NCBI GenBank assembly: GCA_029593505.1
Contig: JAKTNI010000001.1
Location: 478,260 to 542,259 of the forward strand
Direction: 5' to 3'
DNA: 64,000 nt
From: Streptococcus suis
GTDB lineage: Bacteria; Bacillota; Bacilli; Lactobacillales; Streptococcaceae
How positions within the stretch are numbered: position 1 is the first letter of the stretch; each line of letters opens with the position of its first letter. Shown here in pieces: positions 8,901-17,487 of the stretch. The position numbers and the translations under genes were made by a program. The notes beneath the pieces were generated by a model. The model made no database searches. It was given only the letters and a program-made list of their open reading frames with translations, and was not told where the DNA came from.

Positions 8901-9647
8901 ATGCATGTAGAATTTTTAAGTCATTGGTCAGGAAATATTGGTCGTGAAATGAATGTAAATCGTTATGGACATGCTGGTATTCCAGTGGTTGTATTTGCTT
9001 CATCTGGAGGCTCTTATAATGAGTATGCTGATTTTGGTATGATTGAAGCTTGTCGAGGCTCTATCGAAGCCGGACATGTACAATTTTTTACGCTAACGAG
9101 TTATGATAGTGAAAGTTGGCTGGCAGATTGGAAGTCTATTCATGATAAAGCAGAAGCACACCGAAATTATGAACGTTATGTAATTGAAGAAGCTATCCCG
9201 TTTATTAAACATAAAACTGGTTGGTTTGATGGTATGATGACTACAGGTTGTTCAATGGGAGCCTATCACGCACTTAATTTCTTTTTGCAACATCCAGATG
9301 TCTTTACCAAAGTGATTGCTCTTTCGGGTATCTACGATGCTCGCTATTTCAATAATAATCAAGATTATGGTTATGATGATGTTGTGTATCAGAACTCTCC
9401 AGCTGATTATATTTGGAACCAAAATGATGGTTGGTTTATTGAGCGATACCGACAGGCTGATATTATTGTTTGTACTGGTTTGGGAGATTGGGAGCAGGAT
9501 GGATTAGACTCGTTCTATAATTTGAAATGTGCATTTGAAGAGAAGAATATTCCAGCTTGGTTTGATACATGGGGAACAGATGTAGCTCATGATTGGGTAT
9601 GGTGGAGAAAGCAAATGCCATTTTTCCTCCATACAATCGGTTTGTAA
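8901..9647 (+). CDS. Second alpha/beta-hydrolase, putative esterase
   Basis: A 248-residue hydrolase related in fold to the preceding one but clearly diverged. The nucleophile motif is GCSMGAYHA with Ser118; the candidate catalytic His lies in AHDWVWWRKQMP near the end; the N-terminal part contains the oxyanion-type stretch VVVFASSGGS. No signal peptide. I chose the ATG at 8901 because AGGGAGG (8888-8894) is optimally placed; an in-frame TTG at 8853 would overlap the previous gene and has no ribosome site. Having two distinct esterases beside an ATP-grasp enzyme suggests a small biosynthetic or modification pathway. Function is not recognised beyond the family. Confidence 0.85.
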   Translation: MHVEFLSHWSGNIGREMNVNRYGHAGIPVVVFASSGGSYNEYADFGMIEACRGSIEAGHVQFFTLTSYDSESWLADWKSIHDKAEAHRNYERYVIEEAIPFIKHKTGWFDGMMTTGCSMGAYHALNFFLQHPDVFTKVIALSGIYDARYFNNNQDYGYDDVVYQNSPADYIWNQNDGWFIERYRQADIIVCTGLGDWEQDGLDSFYNLKCAFEEKNIPAWFDTWGTDVAHDWVWWRKQMPFFLHTIGL

Positions 9648-9662
9648 GAAAGGAAGTTGCAT

Positions 9663-10832
9663 ATGAATTATCTTGTTATTTCACCTTTTTATCCAGAAAA
9701 TTTCCAACCTTTTACGGTTGAATTAGCTAAAAAAGAGGGAGTTACAGTTCTTGGTATCGGTCAAGAGCCTTATGAGCACCTTTCTGACGAACTCCGTCAT
9801 GCTTTAACAGAATATTTTCGAGTAGAAGATCTTGAGAACGTAGATGAAGTGAAGCGTGCAGTCGCATTTCTTATATACAAACATGGACCAATTGACCGAG
9901 TTGAGTCGCACAATGAACACTGGTTGGAATCAGATGCTATTCTTCGTGAGCAATTTAATATCTTTGGTGCTAAACCTACTCATTTAAAAAAGACGAAGTT
10001 TAAGTCTGAAATGAAAAAATACTTTACAAAGGCTGGCGTACCTGTGGTATCAGGTCTTGTAGTAAAAAGTGAAAAAGATATTGAAAAAGCCGTTAAAAAA
10101 ATCGGATTTCCTATGATTGCTAAGCCAGACAATGGTGTTGGCGCATCAGGTACTTTTAAATTGACTAAGCAGGCAGACATAGAGAATTTTAAAAGAGAGT
10201 GGGATGGTGAAACGATTTACTTTTTTGAGAAATTTGTAAATTCGAGCATCATTACTACCTACGATGGTATGATAGATAGTAAGGGAAATGTTGTATTTGA
10301 ATCAGGTTTAACCTATGTTCACACACCATTTGAGCTATTACAAAGTAAAAAAGATAATGCTTATTATATAGAGAAAGAACTGGATCCCAAATTAGTCAAG
10401 TATGGTCGTGCAATTATCAAAGCATTCGGAATGAAAGAGCGTTTTTTCCATATTGAGTTTTTTAAAGACGGAAAAGACTATATTGCTATTGAATACAATA
10501 ATCGTATAGCTGGTGGGTTTACAGTTGAAGCTTATAATTATGCTCATTCCATTGATCTATTTCGGGATTATGCAAATGTTGTCATTGGACAGGAGGGTGA
10601 AGAACGTCTCTTTGATCCCCAATATTGTTTAGTGGCAACTCGTCGAGATACGACAGAATATGTCCATGCTGCTGAGGAAATCAGACAGAAATACGCAAAC
10701 CATCTAAAAGTGGTGAAGCGCATGCCAGATGCTTTTGCAGAACTACAAGGGAATGATGCATACTTACTTGTTACAGACAGTAAGGAGGTGCTCGATGAAA
10801 TGATTACCTTTATTGGTGAAACTAAAGTGTAA
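9663..10832 (+). CDS. ATP-grasp domain ligase of unknown product
   Basis: A 389-residue ATP-grasp enzyme (carbamoyl-phosphate-synthase-L-chain type fold). The N-terminal third is a pre-ATP-grasp Rossmann-like region starting MNYLVISPFYPENFQPF; the nucleotide-binding part has FPMIAKPDNGVGASGTFKL (Lys and Gly-rich loop); the Mg/ATP ligand motif is AIEYNNRIAGG (ExNxR pattern). Such enzymes couple a carboxylate to an amine or thiol via an acyl phosphate. The ATG at 9663 has AAGAAAGGAAG upstream; an earlier TTG at 9657 is unlikely. It is the last gene of the esterase unit, with a strong terminator at 10860. The substrates are unknown; the gene context is the only clue. Confidence 0.85.
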   Translation: MNYLVISPFYPENFQPFTVELAKKEGVTVLGIGQEPYEHLSDELRHALTEYFRVEDLENVDEVKRAVAFLIYKHGPIDRVESHNEHWLESDAILREQFNIFGAKPTHLKKTKFKSEMKKYFTKAGVPVVSGLVVKSEKDIEKAVKKIGFPMIAKPDNGVGASGTFKLTKQADIENFKREWDGETIYFFEKFVNSSIITTYDGMIDSKGNVVFESGLTYVHTPFELLQSKKDNAYYIEKELDPKLVKYGRAIIKAFGMKERFFHIEFFKDGKDYIAIEYNNRIAGGFTVEAYNYAHSIDLFRDYANVVIGQEGEERLFDPQYCLVATRRDTTEYVHAAEEIRQKYANHLKVVKRMPDAFAELQGNDAYLLVTDSKEVLDEMITFIGETKV

Positions 10833-10859
10833 TAGATTTTTTGAACTATTTATGATATT

Positions 10860-10892
10860 AGAAGTTAGATGTGTTATCTAACTTCTTTTTTA
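10860..10892 (+). terminator. Terminator of the esterase/ATP-grasp unit
   Basis: Perfect 11-base stem (10860-10870 with 10876-10886), five-base loop, run of six T. Confidence 0.95.
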
Positions 10893-11055
10893 TATAGAAG
10901 CTGTCTATTGAACGTACTCTTTGCTATTTGCATTATTTTGTTGGTATGAGTAAGATTTGACTTGTTGTCGTAAGTCATATGATGGAAACTCTTACTGTCA
11001 TATGCTATAATTAAATGAGATAGTTATATTTTATAGAGGAGCTTGTGAACTACTT

Positions 11056-12324
11056 TTGACAATAAAATCTATTTCATTTCAACGTAAAACTTTTATTTTA
11101 CTAATCGGATTGTTTACTTTAGCTTATGCAGGTATGATGCCAGATAAAGGGGAAATGTTACAAAATTATCTGAAAATTATATCTCGTGAGACAAACTTAT
11201 TGCAAGATTTTTTCGCGATTGCTGGTTTTTCTGCTACTTTTTTAAATACAGCTATGCATTTTTTTGTGGCCTATTTTTTAATGGAACGAAATAACCTATC
11301 CAAAATCAATGGATTACAGGTTGCGGCAATCGGAACTTTTGTTGGACATTCGTTTTTTGGTACTCATTTATTAAATATCATTCCTATTCTACTTGGAGTT
11401 AGTTTGTATGCACGCTGGACTGGACAATCTTATAAGGTGTATACTACGGTCAGCTTATTTGCTACGGCAACGGCACCAATTGTTTCGATTATTGCCATTC
11501 ATCATGGAGTGACGGTTTACTCTATTCTATTGGCTATTGTAATTGGATTGCTATTAGGATTTATTGCTCCTCCTTTAGCAGAACATTATCTAAAATTTCA
11601 TAATGGTTTATCATTATACAACTATGGTTTTACGACAGGGATGATTGGTATGTTTGCCTTATTGTTGTTTCCGTATTTTAACTGGGTAATCTCTTCTGTT
11701 GTCATACTACTAGATACACCAAGTATCTATCCGGCTCTCTATTTTATCTGTATTTGGTTGTTTTTAGCTCTTTTTGCTGTCAGAGAATTACCGTCTGCTA
11801 TGAAACAGTATCCAAAGCTGTTGACTAGTTCAGGTCGATTACCTGATGATTTTATTGCTAAATATGGCATACATACGGCATTGTTAAATATGACAATTAC
11901 TGGAGGCATCTATCTATTGATTATTTTATTAACAGGTCAGACAGTCAATGGTCCTGTTCTTGGTGGTTTGTTGACTTGTTATGGTTTTAGTGCGTTCGGT
12001 GTCCATATTAGAAATAGTGTTCCTATTTCAGTAGGTATTTTAGCAGCAGCTTTGTTACTTGGGCAGTCTATTACTGATACACGCTTTATTACGACACTAT
12101 TATTCGGCAATGGTCTTGCACCGATTGCTGGTTTTTATGGTTCTATTTATGGTTGCGTAGCAGGATTTTTGCATTATAATCTTGTGTCAACTGTATTTAG
12201 TCTTCATGCTGGTTTTAATTTATACAATAACGGTTTTACTGCTGGATTTGTAGCTAGTTTTTTATTTCCAATCATTGAACACTTACAAGAACATACATTT
12301 GGAAAACGAAAGAAGGGTAAATAA
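11056..12324 (+). CDS. DUF1576 family membrane protein
   Basis: A 422-residue polytopic membrane protein with about ten to twelve hydrophobic segments. It contains two similar Gly-rich motifs, LYNYGFTTGMIGM near residue 190 and LYNNGFTAGFVAS near residue 395, which suggests an internal duplication typical of transporters. I recognise it as the DUF1576 family; its substrate is not known. The start is a TTG at 11056, because no ATG or GTG in frame is better placed; AGAGGAG at 11035-11041 is 14 bases away, longer than ideal. A TGC-TATAAT promoter lies just before 11010. It is followed after three bases by a 113-residue gene, so the two are co-transcribed. Confidence 0.75.
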   Translation: MTIKSISFQRKTFILLIGLFTLAYAGMMPDKGEMLQNYLKIISRETNLLQDFFAIAGFSATFLNTAMHFFVAYFLMERNNLSKINGLQVAAIGTFVGHSFFGTHLLNIIPILLGVSLYARWTGQSYKVYTTVSLFATATAPIVSIIAIHHGVTVYSILLAIVIGLLLGFIAPPLAEHYLKFHNGLSLYNYGFTTGMIGMFALLLFPYFNWVISSVVILLDTPSIYPALYFICIWLFLALFAVRELPSAMKQYPKLLTSSGRLPDDFIAKYGIHTALLNMTITGGIYLLIILLTGQTVNGPVLGGLLTCYGFSAFGVHIRNSVPISVGILAAALLLGQSITDTRFITTLLFGNGLAPIAGFYGSIYGCVAGFLHYNLVSTVFSLHAGFNLYNNGFTAGFVASFLFPIIEHLQEHTFGKRKKGK

Positions 12325-12327
12325 ATT

Positions 12328-12669
12328 ATGTTGAATGAAAAAAATAAAGCAACACGAATTATGAAAGAAATTATTAGTTACTTTTTAGAAAATGATTTGA
12401 ATCAGTTTGATCTTTCTTTTAAAATAGATTCAAAGGAGTGTTATTTATCAGTTCAAGCACCAGCAAATGTTGAGCCTGATGATTTCCAACAATTGTTATC
12501 TGATTTGCAAGCAGAAAGGCAAATAGAATTGGATGAGTATTACAATGCTCTTCTAGGAAGTCACAGTAAACACGATTATAGTTTTCTTGGAAAAACTATT
12601 GATAAAGCAGAAGGTGGTTATAAAGATGGTGTACTGTCTTTAGAACTTTGGCGTTTTAATTTAGACTAG
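12328..12669 (+). CDS. Conserved hypothetical protein, partner of the DUF1576 gene
   Basis: A 113-residue soluble, acidic protein with no membrane segment or signal peptide. It reads as an N-terminal helix (MKEIISYFLENDLNQFDLSF), a beta strand pair (KECYLSVQAP) and a C-terminal part ending in SLELWRFNLD. It starts three bases after the DUF1576 stop, so translational coupling is likely and a functional link to that membrane protein is inferred (cytoplasmic regulator or accessory subunit). I do not recognise a characterised family. Confidence 0.75.
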   Translation: MLNEKNKATRIMKEIISYFLENDLNQFDLSFKIDSKECYLSVQAPANVEPDDFQQLLSDLQAERQIELDEYYNALLGSHSKHDYSFLGKTIDKAEGGYKDGVLSLELWRFNLD

Positions 12670-12732
12670 CTATTGACATTGTGTCTGACACAATAAGTCA
12701 ACGATTATGAAATATAATAAGGAATCAAAAGA

Positions 12733-13875
12733 ATGATTTATTTTGACAATGCGGCGACAACGCAGGTTTATCCAGAAGTGTTACAGACCTATACAGAAGT
12801 TGCTACTAAAATTTGGGGTAACCCTTCTAGTTTACATAAACTAGGTAGTCAATCCACACGAATTTTGGAAGCTTCACGCAAGCAAATTGCAGAATTATTA
12901 GGAAAGAGTAGCAAGGAGATTTTTTTCACATCAGGAGGTACAGAAGGAGATAATTGGGTTATCAAAGGAGTTGCATTTGAGCGTTCTTATTTAGGGAAAC
13001 ATATCATTGTTTCTGCTATTGAACATCCTGCTGTCAAAGAATCTGCTTTATGGCTAAAAACTCAAGGATTTGAAGTAGATTTAGCTCCAGTTAATGATAA
13101 GGGAATGGTAGATGTAGAAATTTTAAAGACGTTGATTCGACCAGATACGATATTGATTTCGATCATGGCAGTCAATAATGAGATTGGATCTATCCAGCCG
13201 ATTCAAGCAATTAGCCAACTATTGAAAGACAAACTAAGTATTTCTTTTCATGTAGATGCTGTTCAAGCTATAGGTAAGCTACCAATCGAGGATTTTTTAA
13301 CAGAACGAGTGGATTTTGCAACTTTTTCAGGCCATAAGTTTCATTCTGTCAGAGGTGTTGGATTTGTTTATATTAAGTCTGGCAAAAAAATTATGCCACT
13401 TTTGACTGGAGGTGGACAAGAGAGTGACAGACGCTCCACAACAGAGAATGTTGCAGGAATAACGGCGACTGCAAAAGCTCTTCGACTTAACTTGGATAAA
13501 GCAACAGAAGGCAGGAAACGCTTGTATGCTATGAAGCAGATTCTTAGGGAAGAATTGTTGAAATATGATGATGTTGTGATATTTTCAGAAATGGAACATT
13601 TTGTACCCAATATCCTCACTTTTGGCATCAAAAATATTCGAGGTGAAGTGCTTGTTCATGCTTTTGAAGAGTACGAGATTTATATTTCAACGACCTCAGC
13701 TTGTTCCTCTAAAATTGGCAATCCTGCGGGAACTTTACTAGCAATGGGAGTACCACAAAAAATTGCTCAAACAGCCGTTCGTCTTAGTTTGGATGAAAGC
13801 AATACTATGGAACAAATTGAACAATTTCTAACGATTTTTAAGCAGATTTATAAGAAAACACAGAAAGTAAGGTAG
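12733..13875 (+). CDS. Cysteine desulfurase (IscS/NifS-like), sulfur donor to ThiI
   Basis: PLP enzyme that removes sulfur from L-cysteine and carries it as a persulfide. It is 380 residues long. The N-terminal YFDNAATTQ signature, the PLP Lys202 in SGHKFH and the sulfur-carrying Cys324 in [10 protein letters not shown] are visible. The loop around the active Cys is of the long, IscS-like (group I) type. It lies one base before thiI, and this pairing in Firmicutes (NifZ-ThiI of Bacillus) points to tRNA 4-thiouridine synthesis rather than general Fe-S assembly. TATAAT at 12713-12718 suggests a promoter close to the start; AAGGAA precedes the ATG. Confidence 0.93.
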   Translation: MIYFDNAATTQVYPEVLQTYTEVATKIWGNPSSLHKLGSQSTRILEASRKQIAELLGKSSKEIFFTSGGTEGDNWVIKGVAFERSYLGKHIIVSAIEHPAVKESALWLKTQGFEVDLAPVNDKGMVDVEILKTLIRPDTILISIMAVNNEIGSIQPIQAISQLLKDKLSISFHVDAVQAIGKLPIEDFLTERVDFATFSGHKFHSVRGVGFVYIKSGKKIMPLLTGGGQESDRRSTTENVAGITATAKALRLNLDKATEGRKRLYAMKQILREELLKYDDVVIFSEMEHFVPNILTFGIKNIRGEVLVHAFEEYEIYISTTSACSSKIGNPAGTLLAMGVPQKIAQTAVRLSLDESNTMEQIEQFLTIFKQIYKKTQKVR

Positions 13876-13876
13876 G

Positions 13877-15094
13877 ATGAATTATTCAGAAATTATGATT
13901 CGCTATGGCGAATTATCAACCAAAGGCAAAAACAAAATGAGATTTGTGAATATACTTCGCAATAATGTAAAGCATGTTTTATCTGTATATCCAGAAGTTA
14001 CAGTTTATTTTGATCGTGACAGAGGACATGTATATCTCAACGGTGCAGATTATCAAGCGGTATCTAAGTCATTACAGAAAATCTTTGGCATTCAAAACTT
14101 TGCTCCGTCCTATAAAGTTGATAAGTCTGTACCAGCTTTGAAAACAGCAGTACAAGATATTATGAAACAGATTTATAAGGAGGGAATGACTTTTAAAATT
14201 GCTGCACGTCGAAGTGATCACGATTTTGAATTGGATAGTCGAGATTTGAATCAAGTTTTGGGTGATGCTGTTTTTACAGCCATTCCGCATGTTCAGGTAC
14301 AAATGAAGTCCCCAGATATTACACTTCGTGTCGAGATTCGTAAGGATGCAGCTTATATTTCCTATGGGGAGGTTAAAGGAGCTGGAGGATTACCTGTTGG
14401 AACATCTGGTAAAGGGATATTAATGTTGTCTGGGGGGATAGATTCTCCTGTAGCAGGTTATTTGGCTTTGAAACGCGGTGTAGAAATTGAAGCTCTACAT
14501 TTTGCTAGTCCTCCTTATACAAGTGCTGGATCACTGAAGAAAGCTCAAGATTTGACAAGGAAACTAACAGCCTTTGGTGGTCAGATTACTTTTATAGAGG
14601 TTCCGCTTACTGAAATTCAAGAGGAAATCAAGGCTAAAGCCCCAGAAGCTTATCTGATGACATTGACGCGTCGTTTCATGCTTCGAATTTCTGATCGTGT
14701 GCGTGAATTACGTGGAGGGCGCGTGATTATCAATGGTGAAAGTCTTGGACAAGTAGCTAGTCAGACACTAGAGTCTATGCAGGCAATCAATGAAGTAACT
14801 TCTACGCCAATTATCAGACCTGTTATTACAATGGATAAGCTAGATATTATTGAGATCGCTCAGAAAATCGATACTTTTGATATTTCTATCAGACCTTTTG
14901 AGGACTGTTGTACTATATTTGCTCCAGATCGTCCCAAAACAAATCCTAAATTACATAACGTAGAACAATACGAAGCTAGAATGGATGTAGATGGACTGAT
15001 AGAGCGAGCGATTGCGGGTATGACGACAACAAATATAAGCTCTAAAGAAATAGTAACAGACGATCTTGATCACTTGATAAATGACTTGTTATAG
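13877..15094 (+). CDS. thiI: ThiI, tRNA 4-thiouridine synthetase
   Basis: Adenylates U8 of tRNA and inserts sulfur delivered by the adjacent cysteine desulfurase. The 405 residues comprise an N-terminal ferredoxin-like and THUMP region (about 1-165) and a PP-loop pyrophosphatase domain with SGGIDS at residues 185-190. The C-terminal rhodanese domain of the enterobacterial enzyme is absent, which is the short form expected in Firmicutes; sulfur is then thought to pass directly from the desulfurase, and the visible Cys pair in FEDCCTIF may take part. The ATG is one base after the desulfurase stop, with AAGTAAGG as ribosome site. A terminator follows at 15143. Confidence 0.96.
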   Translation: MNYSEIMIRYGELSTKGKNKMRFVNILRNNVKHVLSVYPEVTVYFDRDRGHVYLNGADYQAVSKSLQKIFGIQNFAPSYKVDKSVPALKTAVQDIMKQIYKEGMTFKIAARRSDHDFELDSRDLNQVLGDAVFTAIPHVQVQMKSPDITLRVEIRKDAAYISYGEVKGAGGLPVGTSGKGILMLSGGIDSPVAGYLALKRGVEIEALHFASPPYTSAGSLKKAQDLTRKLTAFGGQITFIEVPLTEIQEEIKAKAPEAYLMTLTRRFMLRISDRVRELRGGRVIINGESLGQVASQTLESMQAINEVTSTPIIRPVITMDKLDIIEIAQKIDTFDISIRPFEDCCTIFAPDRPKTNPKLHNVEQYEARMDVDGLIERAIAGMTTTNISSKEIVTDDLDHLINDLL

Positions 15095-15142
15095 TCTAGT
15101 ATCCTATATTTTATTTGTGCGATGAAGGAAGAGAGATACACT

Positions 15143-15176
15143 ATCCATGCAAGTAATATCTGCATGGATATTTTCA
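15143..15176 (+). terminator. Terminator after thiI
   Basis: Nine-base stem ATCCATGCA (15143-15151) with TGCATGGAT (15161-15169), nine-base loop, then a moderately T-rich tail. Confidence 0.8.
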
Positions 15177-15254
15177 TATTTGTTGTAAATACAGTTTGAC
15201 AATCTTAGTAATTATTGATAGAATTGTTTTTCATAAAGAAAAAGGAGATATAGT

Positions 15255-16580
15255 ATGAAAAAAGGAGCATTAACAGGTCTTCTTCTGTTTGGGATGTTTT
15301 TCGGAGCAGGAAATTTGATATTTCCTCCAGCTCTTGGTGTTTTATCGGGAGAAAATTTTTGGCCAGCGATTTTAGGTTTTGTTGTATCAGGTGTAGGGAT
15401 TGCTGTCGTTGCTTTGATTGTGGGAACTCTCAATCCTAAAGGATATATCTATGAGATTTCGCGCAAGATTTCTCCTAGTTATGCAACAATTTATTTGGTT
15501 ATTTTATACTTGGCGATTGGTCCTTTCTTTGCCATTCCACGTACTGCAACAACTTCCTTTGAAGTAGGTATTGTTCCAATGTTGGGTGGTACGAACATTC
15601 AATTATGGTTGTTAGTATTCACAGCTGCATATTTTTTAGCGGCTTATCTCATTGCATTGAATCCATCAAAAATTTTAGATAGTATTGGTCGCATATTAAC
15701 CCCTGTTTTTGCTATCTTAATTGTTATCTTGGTTGTTCTTGGTGTCGGAAAATACGGAGCAGCTAGTTCTTTACCCGCAGCAGAAACTTTTTCAGCAAGT
15801 AAGGCTTTAGGAAGCGGTTTTATAGAAGGATACAATACACTAGATGCTTTAGCTGCTATTGCATTTAGTGTTGTAGCGGTAAATACTCTTAAGAAACTTG
15901 GTTTTTCTAGTAAAAAAGAATACTTAACTACAATTTGGATAGTCGGTATGATTGTTGCGATAGCTTTTTCTGCATTGTATATCGGATTAGCGTTTCTTGG
16001 TAATCATTTTCCAGTTCCAGCAGATGTATTAGCTTCTGATACTAATAAAGGCGTATATGTTTTATCGCAAGCTACTCAGGCTATTTTTGGACCAAGTGCT
16101 CAATTGTTTTTAGCTGTAATGGTTGTGATGACTTGCTTTACAACAACAGCAGGCTTGATTGTATCGAGTGCTGAATTTTTTGCAGATCGTTTTCCACGAT
16201 TACCATATAAAGTGTATGCAACTGTGTTTACTTTGATAGGATTTGGGATTGCTAATTTGGGATTGAACACCATTATTCAGTTCTCTTTACCAGTCCTTCT
16301 AATTTTGTATCCTATTACGATTTGTATTGTTTTGATTACCATTGTTAATAAATTACTCCCTTTATCTGTGTATGGAATGCAGTTGACTGTAGGAGTAGTG
16401 ACTGTGTTGGCATTTTTAGAAGTGTTGGCTAAGCAGTTTGGCTGGGAAGAAGTGTCACAGCTTATAGCACTGTTACCACTAGCAGATCAATCTCTTGCAT
16501 GGTTGCTACCGGCCATTATAGGAATTCTTCTCTCTCTTTTCTTGCCTAATAAACAGGTGAGTGAAGCATTTGAAATGTAA
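15255..16580 (+). CDS. brnQ: Branched-chain amino acid carrier BrnQ
   Basis: Sodium- or proton-coupled importer of leucine, isoleucine and valine (LIVCS family). It has 441 residues and about twelve membrane segments, with the N-terminal signature LLLFGMFFGAGNLIFPP typical of BrnQ and AIGPFFAIPRTATTSFE in the third segment. The ATG at 15255 follows AAAAAGGAGAT. It is monocistronic: a terminator lies upstream, and the hairpin at 16601 lies 20 bases after the stop. No T-box or Leu leader is visible in the 160-base upstream region, so I cannot say how it is regulated. Confidence 0.95.
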   Translation: MKKGALTGLLLFGMFFGAGNLIFPPALGVLSGENFWPAILGFVVSGVGIAVVALIVGTLNPKGYIYEISRKISPSYATIYLVILYLAIGPFFAIPRTATTSFEVGIVPMLGGTNIQLWLLVFTAAYFLAAYLIALNPSKILDSIGRILTPVFAILIVILVVLGVGKYGAASSLPAAETFSASKALGSGFIEGYNTLDALAAIAFSVVAVNTLKKLGFSSKKEYLTTIWIVGMIVAIAFSALYIGLAFLGNHFPVPADVLASDTNKGVYVLSQATQAIFGPSAQLFLAVMVVMTCFTTTAGLIVSSAEFFADRFPRLPYKVYATVFTLIGFGIANLGLNTIIQFSLPVLLILYPITICIVLITIVNKLLPLSVYGMQLTVGVVTVLAFLEVLAKQFGWEEVSQLIALLPLADQSLAWLLPAIIGILLSLFLPNKQVSEAFEM

Positions 16581-16600
16581 TAATTAAAATTCTTATATAA

Positions 16601-16626
16601 ATCACTTGCATTTGCAGGTGATTTTG
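16601..16626 (+). terminator. Terminator of brnQ overlapping the rplU promoter
   Basis: ATCACTTG (16601-16608) pairs with CAGGTGAT (16615-16622, one G-U pair) and is followed by TTTG. The same bases supply the -35 box of the next promoter. Confidence 0.7.
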
Positions 16627-16633
16627 TTATAAT
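16606..16633 (+). promoter_or_regulatory. Promoter of the rplU-rpmA operon
   Basis: TTGCAT (16606-16611), 16-base spacer, TATAAT (16628-16633). It lies inside the tail of the brnQ terminator and just before the L21 leader. Confidence 0.75.
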
Positions 16634-16636
16634 AGG

Positions 16637-16757
16637 AGTGTTGACTATGCACACCTGTGCAACCGCACGATTACCGTTTAAGTGGTTTTGTACCCACGGT
16701 ACTAGGCGAGTCTTCACAAAAAATAGGGATACATTCCCATATCTTCATAGGAGGTGC
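16637..16757 (+). promoter_or_regulatory. L21 leader RNA (autoregulatory leader of rplU)
   Basis: The transcript between the promoter and the rplU ribosome site carries the conserved ribosomal L21 leader pattern: a CACACCTGTG hairpin followed by CAACCGCA, a central structured part with ACCCACGGT, and a 3' segment ending at the AGGAGG of rplU. In Firmicutes this element is thought to let L21 control its own operon. The in-frame extension of rplU to 16638 is this leader, not coding. Confidence 0.8.
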
Positions 16758-16760
16758 ATA

Positions 16761-17075
16761 ATGAGCACATACGCAATCATTAAAACTGGCGGCAAACAAG
16801 TTAAAGTTGAAGTCGGTCAAGCTATCTACGTTGAAAAATTGAACGTTGAAGCAGGTCAAGAAGTAACTTTCGAAGAAGTAGTTCTTGTCGGTGGTGAAAA
16901 AACTGTAGTGGGTACTCCACTTGTATCTGGTGCTACTGTTGTTGGTACTGTTGAAAAACAAGGGAAACAGAAGAAAGTTGTTACCTTCAAGTACAAACCT
17001 AAAAAAGGTAGTCACCGTAAACAAGGTCACCGTCAACCTTACACAAAAGTTGTTATCAATGCTATCAATGCTTAA
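16761..17075 (+). CDS. rplU: 50S ribosomal protein L21
   Basis: A 104-residue large-subunit protein beginning [20 protein letters not shown] and ending with the rRNA-binding [16 protein letters not shown] region, the normal length. The ATG at 16761 is preceded by AGGAGG. First gene of the rplU-rpmA operon behind the L21 leader. Confidence 0.98.
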   Translation: MSTYAIIKTGGKQVKVEVGQAIYVEKLNVEAGQEVTFEEVVLVGGEKTVVGTPLVSGATVVGTVEKQGKQKKVVTFKYKPKKGSHRKQGHRQPYTKVVINAINA

Positions 17076-17121
17076 GAGCGTAGCTTGAAACAATCATTAC
17101 AGAAATTCGGAGGAATAACAT

Positions 17122-17415
17122 ATGTTAAACTTGAATCTTGCTAACTTGCAATTTATGGCCCACAAAAAAGGTGGAGGTTCAACGTCAAACGGTCGTGACT
17201 CACAAGCTAAGCGTCTTGGTGCGAAAGCTGCTGATGGTCAAACTGTATCAGGCGGTTCAATTCTCTATCGTCAACGTGGAACAAAAATCTACCCAGGTCT
17301 TAATGTAGGTCGTGGTGGAGATGATACTCTTTACGCTAAAGTAGAGGGTGTTGTACGATTTGAGCGTAAAGGTCGCGATAAGAAACAAGTATCTGTTTAC
17401 CCAGTTGCGAAATAA
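17122..17415 (+). CDS. rpmA: 50S ribosomal protein L27 with cleavable N-terminal extension
   Basis: A 97-residue L27, a peptidyl-transferase-centre protein of the large subunit. It starts [19 protein letters not shown]; the first eleven or twelve residues are the Firmicutes-type extension that the cysteine protease Prp removes to expose AHKK. The ATG at 17122 has GGAGGA eight bases upstream. An internal ATG at 17155 would produce MAHKKGGG directly but has no ribosome site. The gap from rplU is only 46 bases, so the prp gene found here in many Firmicutes is absent from this operon. A terminator follows at 17424. Confidence 0.97.
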   Translation: MLNLNLANLQFMAHKKGGGSTSNGRDSQAKRLGAKAADGQTVSGGSILYRQRGTKIYPGLNVGRGGDDTLYAKVEGVVRFERKGRDKKQVSVYPVAK

Positions 17416-17423
17416 TCTGAAGA

Positions 17424-17457
17424 GAACTACCAAGTGATAAATTGGTAGTTCTTTTTT
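17424..17457 (+). terminator. Terminator of rplU-rpmA
   Basis: Perfect ten-base stem (17424-17433 with 17442-17451), eight-base loop, T-run to 17457. Confidence 0.95.
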
Positions 17458-17487
17458 GAAAACTCAACAAGTAATATATAGAAAAGA

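Noticed and set aside
16638..16760. N-terminal extension of rplU back to 16638
   Set aside because: The extra codons coincide with the L21 leader RNA, and AGGAGG sits directly before the ATG at 16761.
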